Of a stretch of DNA of 64,000 nt, positions 26,011-38,500 are shown in pieces. How positions within the stretch are numbered: the stretch's first letter is position 1; the number at the start of each line of letters is the position of its first letter. The DNA is from Candidatus Poseidoniaceae archaeon (GTDB lineage Archaea > Thermoplasmatota > Poseidoniia > Poseidoniales > Poseidoniaceae): assembly GCA_949373095.1 (NCBI GenBank), contig CASIBY010000010.1, positions 78,971 through 142,970 on the forward strand, in the 5' to 3' direction. The position numbers and the translations under genes are program-made. The notes under the pieces were generated by a model. That model made no database searches and was not told the DNA's origin. It saw only the letters and a list, made by a program, of their open reading frames with translations.

Positions 26011-29000
26011 ATGAAGAATATGACACCTATGATTCTCGGATTGCTAATGTTAACCAGTTTTTTTGCTGGCATTGACTTTACCGAGCTGGAAGAAACCGTA
26101 GTGATTGAGGACGCAGGAGCACGCGCAGGCGCTGACCCATCCGTCCTTGCCATTACGTCACCTAAAGAAACAGTTTGCGACGCCAATGGGTGCCGTAACG
26201 AACTAAAAGTCGGTGAAGTCACCAACTTTGAAGCATATATCCAAAATCTCGGTGATGCTTCGGTCGACGAGCTAAGTTACACGGTTACCGTGTACCTCAC
26301 TGATTCCTCAGGTGCAGTCGGCATGATTGCAAAGGATGCCACTGGAAATGATTTGCAGTGGGAAAACCTTGATGCTATTTGTGACGATGGTACCGTTTGT
26401 GATTTTGATTCGTCTGTTACACCTCACCCATTTTCCGCTAACTCTTTTCTCGGGGCTGGAAAATATACTCTACAGTATTCTGGACAAGATATTGCATGGA
26501 CTCCTACTCAAGGACTTTACATCGTTGAAATTTCAGTAGATTCCCCAACCGATTCTGACATTGCAAACAATGCAAAGCAAGTTGAAGTTCGTGTTACTGA
26601 CTGGTTTGACATTAAGGTGGACTTGGAATGGAGCGACGGATCGACTTCCATCACAGGCTCGGACGCTAAGACTTTCGACCTTACCGTCACGGCGGACGGC
26701 TCAGATACATTCTCCCCTCGAAATGTTGAGATTCGTCTTGCACTTACCGGTGTCGTCCAAGCAGCAACAGGTGGCGCCAACAATGATGACCTCACATTGA
26801 ACAGTGGAATTTCCACATTCATGGCTGGAGTCTCAACGCCAAACACACTGACCTTCCAAAACGAAACCGATCTCAATGATACGACATCCGCTACCCGAAC
26901 CATCTTGGACTACCAGTCCCCGTGGACCTATAGCGGACTCGTTACTCCAGATTCCACGCAACCAGAAAGTAAGTTCGTGTTGGAAGCATCCGTTGTTTCC
27001 TATGTATTGTACGGCCAGTTAGCAGATTGCGTTCAATCCTTCGATGACGATGGAAACGTGACTACATACCTCCATTCCTGTGAAGTCACTCAAACAGGAG
27101 ACGACCGCCCAGCAACAGACTCCTCTGAAATCGGTGGCGCTGTAAATAATTACCACGACATCCGTATATCTCGTATGGGTGTTTACCAAGGATACAATTC
27201 TGACGGAACCGGTCAATCATCCAGCTTTGTTGAAGACTCTGGTGGAGAAGACCTCAATGTTGGGGCATCCCGAGTCTACGCAGAAGTACAACACCGTGGT
27301 TCTAGCCCTACCGTTGGATACGATTGGAATGTCAGTTACACCGTCTCTCTAGGAACAACTGTTGTTGACACAGGTATCTTGTCCAGTTGCATGGAAGGGA
27401 CAGAAGTAGCTTACGAATATCAACCTCTCGGTGGTCCTGGCCTCGAAATCGGAAGCGTATGTGTTCTGGTTAGCCTTGAACCTGGTGAATATACCTTTGA
27501 ATTTGAATTGGTTATGGCTAACAAGTCTACTTCAATTGACGCAACAGGGGCAACTGACATGCGTTTGAGCAACAATGACCGAACAATGGTTTCTAATGTA
27601 GTCAACAATCTCCCTCTCATCACTTCGTTTGAATTGGTCAATCAGGGAGACCTTGTCGTCGGACAGGAAGATATGTTGCAATTTGCCGTAACAGCCTTCG
27701 ATGTCGATGACCCATCGGGCGAAGGACTGAACTTTGCTTACAACATACCTGGAGGCACAATTCCTGGATGTGGTGGTACACAATCCACCGGTGGTACCGT
27801 GTGCACATCGTTGGTTCTTGCGGAATACGTTACCATCTTCCCAGTCACCGTAGTTGTTACAGATAACCACGGCGGAGAAGTTAGCCAAGAAATGATCTTG
27901 AGCATCTGGAACACTGCAGTTGGATCTGATACAACAGATTCTGGTATCGGAGTGACATATCCGATTCAATACTTCTTGCAAAGTAACTTCACAATCTCCG
28001 CAAATGATGTAACAGATTCCGTTGAATTGGAGAATTACAACGATGTGGAATTGGATGGCTTTGCTGGTAAATACGATGCAGTCGCAGTTGTTGACTACCA
28101 ACCTTCAACCACCTTTACTACGGGTGATATTTTGACTCAATCGCTCTCAGTGTCCGTTGACAAGTCCCTAGAAGCTACCAGTCTTTGGTACATTGACGGA
28201 AGCGGCAAGTGGATTGTCTTTGATGATTCCTCTGAAGACAGCACTGAAGACGCTACTAAGGCCATCTTCAGTTACGACATTCCTGCAAACAACCCAGTGA
28301 TTCCTACCGGAAAATTGGTGCTGATGGGTGGAGAACTTGTTGGTGGAGAAATCCCTAATGCAGCAATTAGCAACTTTGCGATTAACGCTCTGAAAGGAGG
28401 GGCAATCGGAATGAGTTGGGATATTGAGAACCTACCGCTACGCACAGGAGACAGTGTCCGCCTCATCGTCACCGATGGCGCTACTGAAGTGGTCAACCAG
28501 ACCGTTCCTGATGAAGACCGTACCTTCACCCTACCTGGGCCATCTACTACTCACGACACTACCTACACCGCCACCGTGGCTGTTTGCAACCTTGAGGGCT
28601 GCTCAACACCAGGTATCGGTAACGCAACGGCTGACAAGAAGGTTGCAGGAGATGTTGCAGCCACCAGCCTTACTGTAGAAGAAGACGGCGAGAACTGGAT
28701 CGTTAAGTGGAATGTTGAAGGCGACTCCTCCGATGTCGCAATGTGGCATGTGTGCTACCAGCGAGCTGAATCTTTCGATGCAGCTAACATGCCAACCAAT
28801 TGCCCAGACATGGTTCAGGTTGATGCCGGCAACACCGTTACCATCGCTCAGCCAACCGCAGCAGGTTCGTTTACCTACTACTTCACAGCAGTTCCAATGG
28901 ATGCTCTGGAGAACATGAATTCCGCAGCATCGATGAACAGTATCGACTACTATCGTCAAGCAGACAATACCAATGCAGACGGTAACGGTACCATCGGCGA

Positions 29001-29157
29001 CGATGCTGACTCCACAAGTGGTGACATCCCTGTAGCTGCATGGGGCGCAATCGTTGGAGTTATTATCATTGCATTCGTCGTTGGAGCCTTCATCCTCACT
29101 CGAGGAGATGGCGAAGGCGGAGACGGTGCCGAAGACGGAAAAGACTGGGATTACTGA
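26011..29157 (+). CDS. Large membrane-anchored cell-surface protein
   Basis: A 1048-residue exported protein. The N-terminal signal is NMTPMILGLLMLTSFFAGI. Several beta-sandwich domains follow: CARDB-like (VTNFEAYIQNLGDASVDELSYTV type, residues about 65-200), further Ig-like units, a cadherin-like unit (PLITSFELVNQGDLVVGQED) and two fibronectin III-like units near residues 790-970. The C-terminus has an Asn/Asp/Thr-rich stalk, then one membrane helix (WGAIVGVIIIAFVVGAFIL) and a short acidic tail. Paired cysteines suggest disulphides. It has its own TATA box upstream and a strong hairpin terminator downstream, implying high, independent expression. It may be an S-layer or adhesin-like protein; no enzyme motif is visible. 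Confidence 0.85.
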   Translation: MKNMTPMILGLLMLTSFFAGIDFTELEETVVIEDAGARAGADPSVLAITSPKETVCDANGCRNELKVGEVTNFEAYIQNLGDASVDELSYTVTVYLTDSSGAVGMIAKDATGNDLQWENLDAICDDGTVCDFDSSVTPHPFSANSFLGAGKYTLQYSGQDIAWTPTQGLYIVEISVDSPTDSDIANNAKQVEVRVTDWFDIKVDLEWSDGSTSITGSDAKTFDLTVTADGSDTFSPRNVEIRLALTGVVQAATGGANNDDLTLNSGISTFMAGVSTPNTLTFQNETDLNDTTSATRTILDYQSPWTYSGLVTPDSTQPESKFVLEASVVSYVLYGQLADCVQSFDDDGNVTTYLHSCEVTQTGDDRPATDSSEIGGAVNNYHDIRISRMGVYQGYNSDGTGQSSSFVEDSGGEDLNVGASRVYAEVQHRGSSPTVGYDWNVSYTVSLGTTVVDTGILSSCMEGTEVAYEYQPLGGPGLEIGSVCVLVSLEPGEYTFEFELVMANKSTSIDATGATDMRLSNNDRTMVSNVVNNLPLITSFELVNQGDLVVGQEDMLQFAVTAFDVDDPSGEGLNFAYNIPGGTIPGCGGTQSTGGTVCTSLVLAEYVTIFPVTVVVTDNHGGEVSQEMILSIWNTAVGSDTTDSGIGVTYPIQYFLQSNFTISANDVTDSVELENYNDVELDGFAGKYDAVAVVDYQPSTTFTTGDILTQSLSVSVDKSLEATSLWYIDGSGKWIVFDDSSEDSTEDATKAIFSYDIPANNPVIPTGKLVLMGGELVGGEIPNAAISNFAINALKGGAIGMSWDIENLPLRTGDSVRLIVTDGATEVVNQTVPDEDRTFTLPGPSTTHDTTYTATVAVCNLEGCSTPGIGNATADKKVAGDVAATSLTVEEDGENWIVKWNVEGDSSDVAMWHVCYQRAESFDAANMPTNCPDMVQVDAGNTVTIAQPTAAGSFTYYFTAVPMDALENMNSAASMNSIDYYRQADNTNADGNGTIGDDADSTSGDIPVAAWGAIVGVIIIAFVVGAFILTRGDGEGGDGAEDGKDWDY

Positions 29158-29221
29158 TCTTAGCACAAGCTGAACCTACAGCACCCTCCAACCTCGCAAA
29201 GCGGGGATGGACAACGCTGGG

Positions 29222-29255
29222 AGGGCCGCCTCGGCGGCCCTTCTGGCCTTTTTTA
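29222..29255 (+). terminator. GC-rich hairpin with T-tract
   Basis: AGGGCCGCC-TC-GGCGGCCCT forms a perfect GC-rich stem, followed after a short spacer by TTTTTT. It lies 65 bases after the stop of the 1048-residue surface protein and is the most classical terminator in the window. The remaining gap up to 29480 holds AT-rich sequence with no recognisable gene. Confidence 0.75.
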
Positions 29256-29480
29256 AATCTTTAAATTTTGATACATCAGATTATTGCGTCTATTTGGCCA
29301 AGGCGAAAGAAACACATTCAAACGTTCTTATTGGCTGGGCATTGAAGCAATATTTCTACGGAATTAACAGATGTAGGTTTGTGTTATTTTCCGCCGTAAT
29401 TTAGGTAATTTTGTGAATCAGCGCCAACGGGCATATCATGGGCTTAAGGGCCTATTCAATTTCATTTTCAAACGTTATGT

Positions 29481-29549
29481 ACCCCAACTCCTATAAGGGG
29501 TGTAAATCGTGGGACGCACTGCATACAGTCCGTATGAGGTGAATGACCT
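29481..29549 (+). promoter_or_regulatory. Promoter and leader of the giant surface-protein gene
   Basis: CCTATAAGG (29490-29498) is a TATA-like box about 55 bases before the start codon. It lies inside an inverted repeat ACCCC-N11-GGGGT (29481-29501), an arrangement that could be an operator overlapping the TATA box. The leader contains a second small inverted repeat CATAC-N5-GTATG (29522-29536) and then GAGGTG about 8 bases before ATG 29550. Reading this as regulated expression is inference. Confidence 0.4.
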
Positions 29550-32500
29550 ATGTTGGGAAACAAGAAAAACCAGAATAAGACCGTCTTCGGCGGAATTGGA
29601 ATTGCACTGCTATTGTGCGCTTTGATGGCACTCATGCCAATGAGTGGATACATGAGCAACGACAGTGCAGATGTTGAGTTTGTTGAATCAAGCACAACTG
29701 GAGAGGAAGATTTCTTCCGCCTCCCCGATAAAATCGAAGAGATCAACTACGAATATGACCCATCGCTTGAACTACAAGGGATGAGAGACGAGAAAACCAA
29801 AGCCTACCTTACTGAGGACGGTAACATTGCACAATTGATTGCCACAGAGCCAGTGCACTACCGTAGCAGTGACAACACCTGGGAAAACATTGATGTTAAC
29901 ATCAAGGCTATGCCAGAAGGCTGGAGTGTTACCGAGAACACCTTTGTGACTCATTTTGGACCTGAAGCCGGCAGCGGTATCATGGTTCAAGTTAACCAGG
30001 GCGTCGATCCCGTAATTTCAGGATTGAATCCAATGCTGGTGACTCTTGATGAGACAGGAACTGCTCCGGAACCTTACTTCTCCGCTCCAAGTACGAGCGC
30101 AATTGAAGTTGGTGGAAACGTCATCCGATACCCTCTAGCTGAAGGATTTGACTTGGATTACACTGTTGACTCAACGCAAGTCAAGCAGAACCTCGTCGTC
30201 CGAGAAGCACCAGTACTCCAAGAAAACGCAGTTTGGTTTGGCCTTTCTGAAGGCCTACGCATTCCTGCTGGTTACGCCATCTACTCGGGCGAAACCCAGT
30301 TGGGTGAAGATGTGTTCCAGACCAGCGAAGCACTTCACATCCGCAACATCGAAACCGGAGAAGTTCTCTTGGAACTTCCTACTCCTGTTATCATTGATGC
30401 GAGCGGCGGAGACCCATACATCGGGACTTTCTTCGTTCAAGTCTATGGCCCCGATGTCATCCTCACAACTGTTGTTGAGACCTCATGGCTTCTTTCCGAA
30501 GACCGAGTTTACCCCGTTGGAATTGATCCAACGCTCAAGGTAAATACTAACGCTGGTGGATACTGTTACGTCTACTATGGGAATTGCTACAGCAACACAC
30601 TGCGATACTTGTACAAAAGTTATAGCACCATTTACTATCTCCCATGGCACAAGGTTTCCTTTACTTCAAGCAACGCCCTTCCTAGCGGCGCTGCAATTCA
30701 GAGCATTCAGTGGAAGGAACATATTTCCTCCTACAGCTATGCCTCTGCGAACGCTAACGTCAACATCAAGATCATGCAGTCATGTGGGACAGATGTTCGA
30801 TACAACTGGCAAATCACTTCACGAACTTGCAGCTCAAGCGCTATCACTCCGGGTTATTTAACGCAAAACTATGGTGGGACTCCAGCACTTTCAGTCATGT
30901 CCTCAATCTGGAACACTCCAGCAGTCGGGACCATCAAGGTTGGTGGAACTGGATGGAAGACCGGTACACTTTGTAACTCTGCTACCGCTTGTTCTTCAAC
31001 ATCCGGTGGAATTGGATTGATTAACTCGGCTCTTGGAAACGCTGGAACCTCAAGCGGAACCATTGGAGTTGGTGAACAGTACACAGGTTCCCGAATCTTG
31101 CGATACGGATACTCTAGCGGCTCGAACGTTTACCATCTTTCAATCGTCTACACCGGCGGTACAGATGCGGATGCCCCAACCTCCGATTATGTGCCTTACA
31201 CAGGAATTGATTCATACCTTGAAGGAGAAAGAACATTCTTCATCTCATTGACAGATATGTCTGGAATTGATACCACATCAGCCAACGCTCCTAAATTGTA
31301 CTACTCAACAGACGGAGGAACCTCATGGGCTTCAACATCCTATGGACTCGGTTCTAACAGCCAATTTGATGCAGGTGAACTTGTTTCGATCGGTACTTGC
31401 AGTTCTACAACAACAGATTGCCGTTTCAAGGCCCGAACTCCTGATGTGGAGTTTGGGGATGACTTCCGTTACTACTGGAAGTATCAAGACTTGAACACCG
31501 GAAGCAACGGAGCTAACGTTGGATATGAGCCTGCAAGAACAGGAACTCAACAAACGCCTACTCCTTACCAGTTCGACGTCGTCGACCCAGCAAATGCACC
31601 AACTACTTCGAAGAAGATGACAGTTCTAACAACTGATGTAACTGCTTATAGTTCCTACAACGCTGGTGGAAACTTTGACCGCCAGCTAACGTATTTCTCA
31701 GCGAATGACGAGTATTACTTTGAATTTGATACTTCGTCCTGTGGTACGGGTTCCTCGTCCTGTTTCTACACAGGAACAAGTACGACCTACGGAAACTGGC
31801 TCGCTCGATGGAGCGATAAGCCAGCCTACGGGTACTGGGGAATGAACTCCTACACCAACAAGGGTGACCAAAACCTATGGAACAACAACGGTAATGGATA
31901 CCTTCAGGTTGGTGCAACGCACGGACCTGGAATGAACCTAGTTATGCATTACGACAGTGCAGCCAACGCATGGGCAACTGTAGGTATTGGTACAGAGACT
32001 GGAATTGAAGCACCGTTGTCCGGTGGTTCATCAGCCACACTCTCCTACTCCTACGGTTCCTACACCAAGGCGTACAAGTTTGCAATCCCTGGCGACATCA
32101 CCGGTGACTTTGGATTGTTCAATTTCAACAGCACTGCGAGTACATCCACCGCTAACAGAATGTGTGTTACAACAAACGGATGGTACTACTTCTACCGAGC
32201 TACCAACAGCTACGACCGATGTACCCCTGCTTACTACATGATCTACGGTAACAAGAACTCGTACCGCTGGAGCGGTTTCGCAATGGGTAGCAGTTACTAT
32301 GGACGACAGGCTAGCACAGGCGATATCACCTACAAGGTTGGTAACGTCGCTCCTACGCCAGACATCTTCAAGCCTACCTTTATTCACAGCGCAATGTCTG
32401 ATTCTCACTCGAAGATCCGTACAGTCTCTGTAGGTATCCTTGATGAGGGCGACCCAGCTAGTGGAGTAAATACCAGTACCTCTGCAGGTGTTGGGCCAAC

Positions 32501-35500
32501 GCTCTACCATCGGATTACTCCTGATGGTGGCTCGGCAGGCACCTGGACTTCAACGGTCATGGACCATGAAGCAGGTAACAGTCGCGCAGACTGCTCACTG
32601 AAGTCATGCACATGGACTGCTGACATTGAAGATTTGGAAGTCAACGATTCGGTTGAGTACAAATTCACAGCCCGTGACGTTTCAACAGTATCCGCTGGAA
32701 TCAATATTAACAATTCCTCAATTTACACATTTGAGCGAGGCGATCCAAGCAAGGTTTTCGCTGTTGAATGGCATGACATGAGCTACTACACCTACGGTTA
32801 CGATTGTACCGTTCAGGCACTCTTCTATGACGTCACCAACGAGATTGAATTCAAGTACGATTCAGGATGTTCCGCTAACTACGAATCTTGGGAAATTGGA
32901 TACATGGATCAAACCCGAAACAAGGGCGACAGTATCTCGAACAAGGGCGGCAGTTACAACAATCAAGGCTACACGCCAACAACCAGTAACTTCCGTATCC
33001 ACACAAGTGCTACTTCTGACAGTTGGGAAACCTTCGATAAGGGACTTGTAGAATTGGCTAACGCTAACACTGCAATCAGTGGCTCATCCAATGGACGACC
33101 ATACGCATACTACTGCTGGTATTACTTTACCAGCTACCGCAATCAGTGCTCTGCTAACATCGACATTCCTGCTGGATTCGAGTTCGATTACTTCGGAACA
33201 ACTTACGACGGTGACGACAGCAATGACCGTGTGCAAATCAACCGACAAGGGTCAATGTTCTTCCTTGACAACGGTAACACCAACACACAGCAGACACTCT
33301 GGACATGGCATCAGCCAGAACTACCCTACAAGGGAAGCACAAATGCACGTCCTGGTTTGATTGCACCATTCAACACTGTTTACAACAACTACTACTGCTT
33401 CGTGACGACCAACCAAGATTGTTCAACATACTACCGTGTTATGCCTTACGAAGGCAAGGGTACTGACGTCTCTGCTGACATTACAACGGACCCCAAGTGG
33501 GATCTCACTGACAGCCCAATCCGAATTAATCCTTCCAACAAGTACCTCGTGGTCAGCTCAGATTTGACCATTGAGCCAGGTGTGGAAATTCAGATTGCAG
33601 CAGGTAAGGGTATTTCCTTTGACGGCGCATGTACCAATTTCTTCGCCAATGGAAGTGCAACCGCTCCTATCAACTTCACTGGAATGAACGGTGCAGATTG
33701 GCTCGGAATGGCGTTCACAAACGATTGTACCACCAATAAGGGAACTGATGACCGTCACAGGTTCAAGAATGTGAACTTCAACAACACAACCGACTCTGTC
33801 TTCCGATCTGGAAGTCGCCATGATGGAACTGGACCTTCGTGTGGGTCTGCTACTGCAGACTGTAACACTGGAAACTTCACAATGACAGATGTGGCCTTTG
33901 AAAACGTAGGATCTGTCTTCACTCATGGAAGTGGACAAGGTACATCCGTGTCGATGACTGATTTCACCGTAAGCGGTGTTACAGGTTCATGTTTCGACTT
34001 TGCTGAAAACACAGTAGCGAAATTGATGGATGGAACAGTAACCAACTGTAACACTGCCGGTACTTCTACCGCTGGTGCAATTATGAGCGTTCCAGGTTCT
34101 ACTTCAGGTCTCCTTCATTTGGAGAACATGGACTTTACCAACTCGTACGTGAACTTCATTGATGTTGATCTGCAAGACCTTTTCCTAAGTAACGTTACAG
34201 TCACTTCCCCGGCAACAACGGGAGCGACTGCTGGTAGTGCAATCACTTCTGATGCGGGGTTGAACAGTGATGTCTACCTCTACAACGTGGAGTTCTCTGG
34301 ACAAGCATACGCCACCGCAACAATTGCTGCAATGGAATCGATCCACATTGAAGGCCTAGATCTAATGACTACCTCCTTGGATGTTATTCCAGGTGGTCCG
34401 CAACAGTCCGGTGCCGGACCTTCGAGTACAAGCATGAAGATGATGGATATCAACAGCGGTGACCTCACAATGAAGAGGGTCCACCCAGGTGTCTTTGATG
34501 AGATTACTGCTAAAGCAGTGACGCTCACTGGAAACTACATCACTTCAGAAGTATTAACAATGACCGACTTTGACGCTGATTCCTTCACCGTTACAGGCTG
34601 TGGATGGAAAATTGACATGGTTGAACCAACTCTTAACCGTGTCAAGAGTTCTGCCTCATGTGCTACTTCCAAGAACACAATGTCGGTGAGCGGTGCAACC
34701 TTCACTCACGGTTCATCAACGGAACACGTGATTGACGGTCGTAACTCCCACATCACAGTGGGAGAGTCCTCGATATCGAGTACAAGTGCATCGTCCTCTG
34801 GACCATATGTGGCTAAGGCTCGTTCTGGAACTAACATTGTTTTGATTGCGAGTGATTTGAACGGGAACGATTGTTCAGGCGCTAATGGTAACACAGGAAG
34901 CTGTTCAATTGATGTTTCATCATCTACCACAGATCCATCGATGGTTTACTTTGGTGGGCTTGCTTCAATTCGTGTGTTCCGATTGGACGCATCGAATAAC
35001 CCAGCATACAAATCTAACCACGTTGTGACAACTTCCTTAGTTGATGCTAACTTGAATGAAATGTTCCAAGTCGGATCTCACAGGACCAGCGCAATAACAA
35101 GTGATTTGGGTAATACCAGCGTTTGGGTTGTCGTCGGAGATAGTGATACCAACACCTATGAAGACCACATCATCCGTGCATTCGGATCTGCTGGTCAGAA
35201 TGAGACTTATCCGGATAATTTCCCAGACACGAGTCTTGCAAGTGATTGGTACCCTAGCGCAGGGTTCACCCTTGCGACTCACATGGACCTACAATTGGAG
35301 CCTGCTCCAATTACGTTCAACGATCCAGCCACTGACTGTAATGCTATGCGAAACAATGTCAATCTGTCTGGAGCATACACACCATCCACTGATACCTTTG
35401 CTTGGGACGACACCAAGATTACAATCTCTGAAAATATCATGATTGATGGATGTCACCTCCGAATGGATGGTGGTGTTCTTCGTGTTCAAAGCACTTCTAC

Positions 35501-38500
35501 CAACGCACCAGTGATCACCATCAAAAGTGGAGGCTCAATTACCGTTACAAATGACGGTACAAAAGCCACTCCAGGTATCATTCGTGCAGTGTCTCCTACA
35601 AACGGTTTGAACATTAACATCCAAGATGGATCTCTTGTTCTTGACAACGGTGTTCTACAAGACGTCGCCTGTGATGCAATCACAATGGGATGTTTGGTAA
35701 TTGGAAATGGAGCTACACTTCAAATGATGGACAGCGGTACTATTTACGGCTCTTCTGCAACATCTGATGAAATGGCTACCGTGAAAGTTGACGGTGGAAC
35801 AGTCGACATTGACAGTTCCTCAATTATCAACAAAGGACAAACTGGAACAGCTCTATGGGTTGAAAACTCCGATAGCACAATTAAAGATATAACTGTGAAA
35901 AACGCAGCTGTTGGAATTCAATCATACAATGGAGCACCTCAAGTTGATGGCTTTATCGCTAACGGTAACACAGTCGGTGTTAGCGCTTACGGCGGAATGT
36001 CTCTACCTACCATTTACCGCAGCACAATCCTTTCTGGATTATCTGCAGGATGGGTTACCCATCCTATTGATTTGACCTCTTACCTTGGAACTGGTAACTA
36101 TCTTCAAGTTGGAGCTAACTCGATTTATGGCGGTGGAAACGCTCACCCAGTGTACAACTCCGCTTATTCTAAGGATTACTTTATCACAGACCGAATGAAC
36201 ATTGAGTTCACTGATGACAATGGTAATACATGGAACATCACGGATGGAACTCAGAAAGGATACTATCCTTACTCCAGTAGCGACCCCGCTATCAGCAGCA
36301 ATTCTGATGTGGGAAGCTACAGTGGTGGTGTTGGTGGTGCTCCTTCATGGCACTGCAACTACTACGGATACGACTACGGTCCTAACTACCAGAGTCAAGA
36401 TGGATATTATTACTACATGCATCGGTATTGGATGGGTCAGACAAGTGGTTACAACTCTTACCAACAACCCGACGCATTTGGATTCCGTTGGGAAAGCATC
36501 GAAGATGTATCTCCAACTGGCTACTACCAATCACGCTACCCGTACAAGTACTGGGGAGATTATTCCCCTGCTTCCCAATTCCAAGGTGTTTACTCTCCTC
36601 CTGAAGGAAGTAACGGACAAAGTGGATGGGTCGGAGCCGGAAACCCACCAAGCTATGCAGTAGGTGGTTATCCTAACAACTACGGTGTTTGCTCAGATTA
36701 CGTGTACACACCATACGTTAACGCAGGACAAGGTGCTCGAGTCACCTGGCCAATAGTTGACATATCTGGTGCAGAGGCCAATGGAGGAAACATCTCCAAG
36801 GTTACACTATGGATCGATGTTCTTCACAAGGGTGCTGACAACTACCAAGACCGATATGACTTCGTCGCTCGTTCAGGTAATAACCCAGCATCTCTTGGCG
36901 AATACGTTCGTGAAGCTGGAACCGCTGCGTTTGAGAACGGAACGATTGTTGGATCTGATGTCGGAATTGAAATTGGTGGCGCTTACGCTGCTGGTGGATT
37001 TGAAAACATTGAGATCACAGCACCAGCAACAGCTGGTGTCTATGTTACCGGTTCTACCGCCGCTACATCCGCGAACATTAACGTGACCGGTGGAGATTAT
37101 GCAGTACTTACTGGAACCAGAGCATCAGGCCGATTTGATTTAACAGATGTAAACTTTGAAAACCAGAATATTGCTGGAATTTACTATCTAAAGGATTTGA
37201 ACACAGACTTCTCGGGAACCATCACTGGTGCTCAAGGAGCTGCGATAAAATACGGACTGGACACAACCCGTGATGTTTCACTTTCTGGATTATCTATCAA
37301 AAACAATGGCGTTGGAATTGAATCCATGGGTTCATCCAACTTTGTACTGAAGGATGTTGAGTTGAACAACACCAAAGATGTGGTCATTAGTGGTTCATCA
37401 ACTATGGACTTCATCGAGGGTGATATCAACCCTGAAACAGTTGAGGTTAATGGAACTGGTTTATTCTCACGAATGCGTGAGGTTGACATCACAGTAACCG
37501 CAGATGTTACTTCTGGAAGTACAACCACTACCGAAGATGTTTCTGGAACCAATGTTGTTCTGAAGGATGCCGATGGCGTTGTCACAGGAATGGCTGAAAC
37601 TGATACCAATGGTGTTGCATCGGATTTGACCTTTGTAACTCAAACTGTTGATGCTGGGACCTGTTCGACAGTGTGCAATCTAAGTTTATCTGGATACACA
37701 GCAGTAACTGTAGCAACAATTGACTACTTTTACACGAGTTCCAGTGATAACGCGGACTTCCGCTATGCCTTTGAGCCTATGACCTTGACGAACACTCCAG
37801 GAAACACAGACTCAATTGATCTCGTTGAAACGTTTGATTCACGCATCTGTTACCGATATTCCAGTGTATCTTACGTCCAGCAGAACGCTTGTACGACTCT
37901 GGGTACCGGAAGCACACGTACATACAGTAACGGTCTTGTGGAATACGGATATTACTACGCAATGTCTGGAAGCGACATTGCAGGCGACACGGTCATGTTT
38001 GATACACCATTCCTCTATCTTGATGGTGGTACACACAACTGGAACGGAACTACTATCATCTCAACCTCTTCATACACCTTTGACAACGCAAATCGATTCT
38101 ACCCACGTTACAACCAAGAGGTCAACCTTTGGATGCACAATACCAACATTACCGCTACGGCAGTAAGTGATGAGGGTGAAATGCAAGGGTTCCAACTTGG
38201 ATATCAATACTACAGTATGAATCTTGACATGGACCAAAGTAGCATCTCTGGACTTGCTAGTATCTGGGGTTCAATCGGATATGGCAGTTACAACGAACAC
38301 GAATTGGATTACTTCAACATCGCTAACAGCACGTTTACTCACTTTAAGGGGTACACAGCGCTGAACAGTGCGATTCAGAACACTGATATCTGTATTCAAT
38401 TGAACGGTGGAGAAGAAAGCCTCATCTACAACAATACCTTCTATGACTGTGGTGCTGGAGTCCAACTAGAACGCTCTCCATACTATTACTCACACACCGC

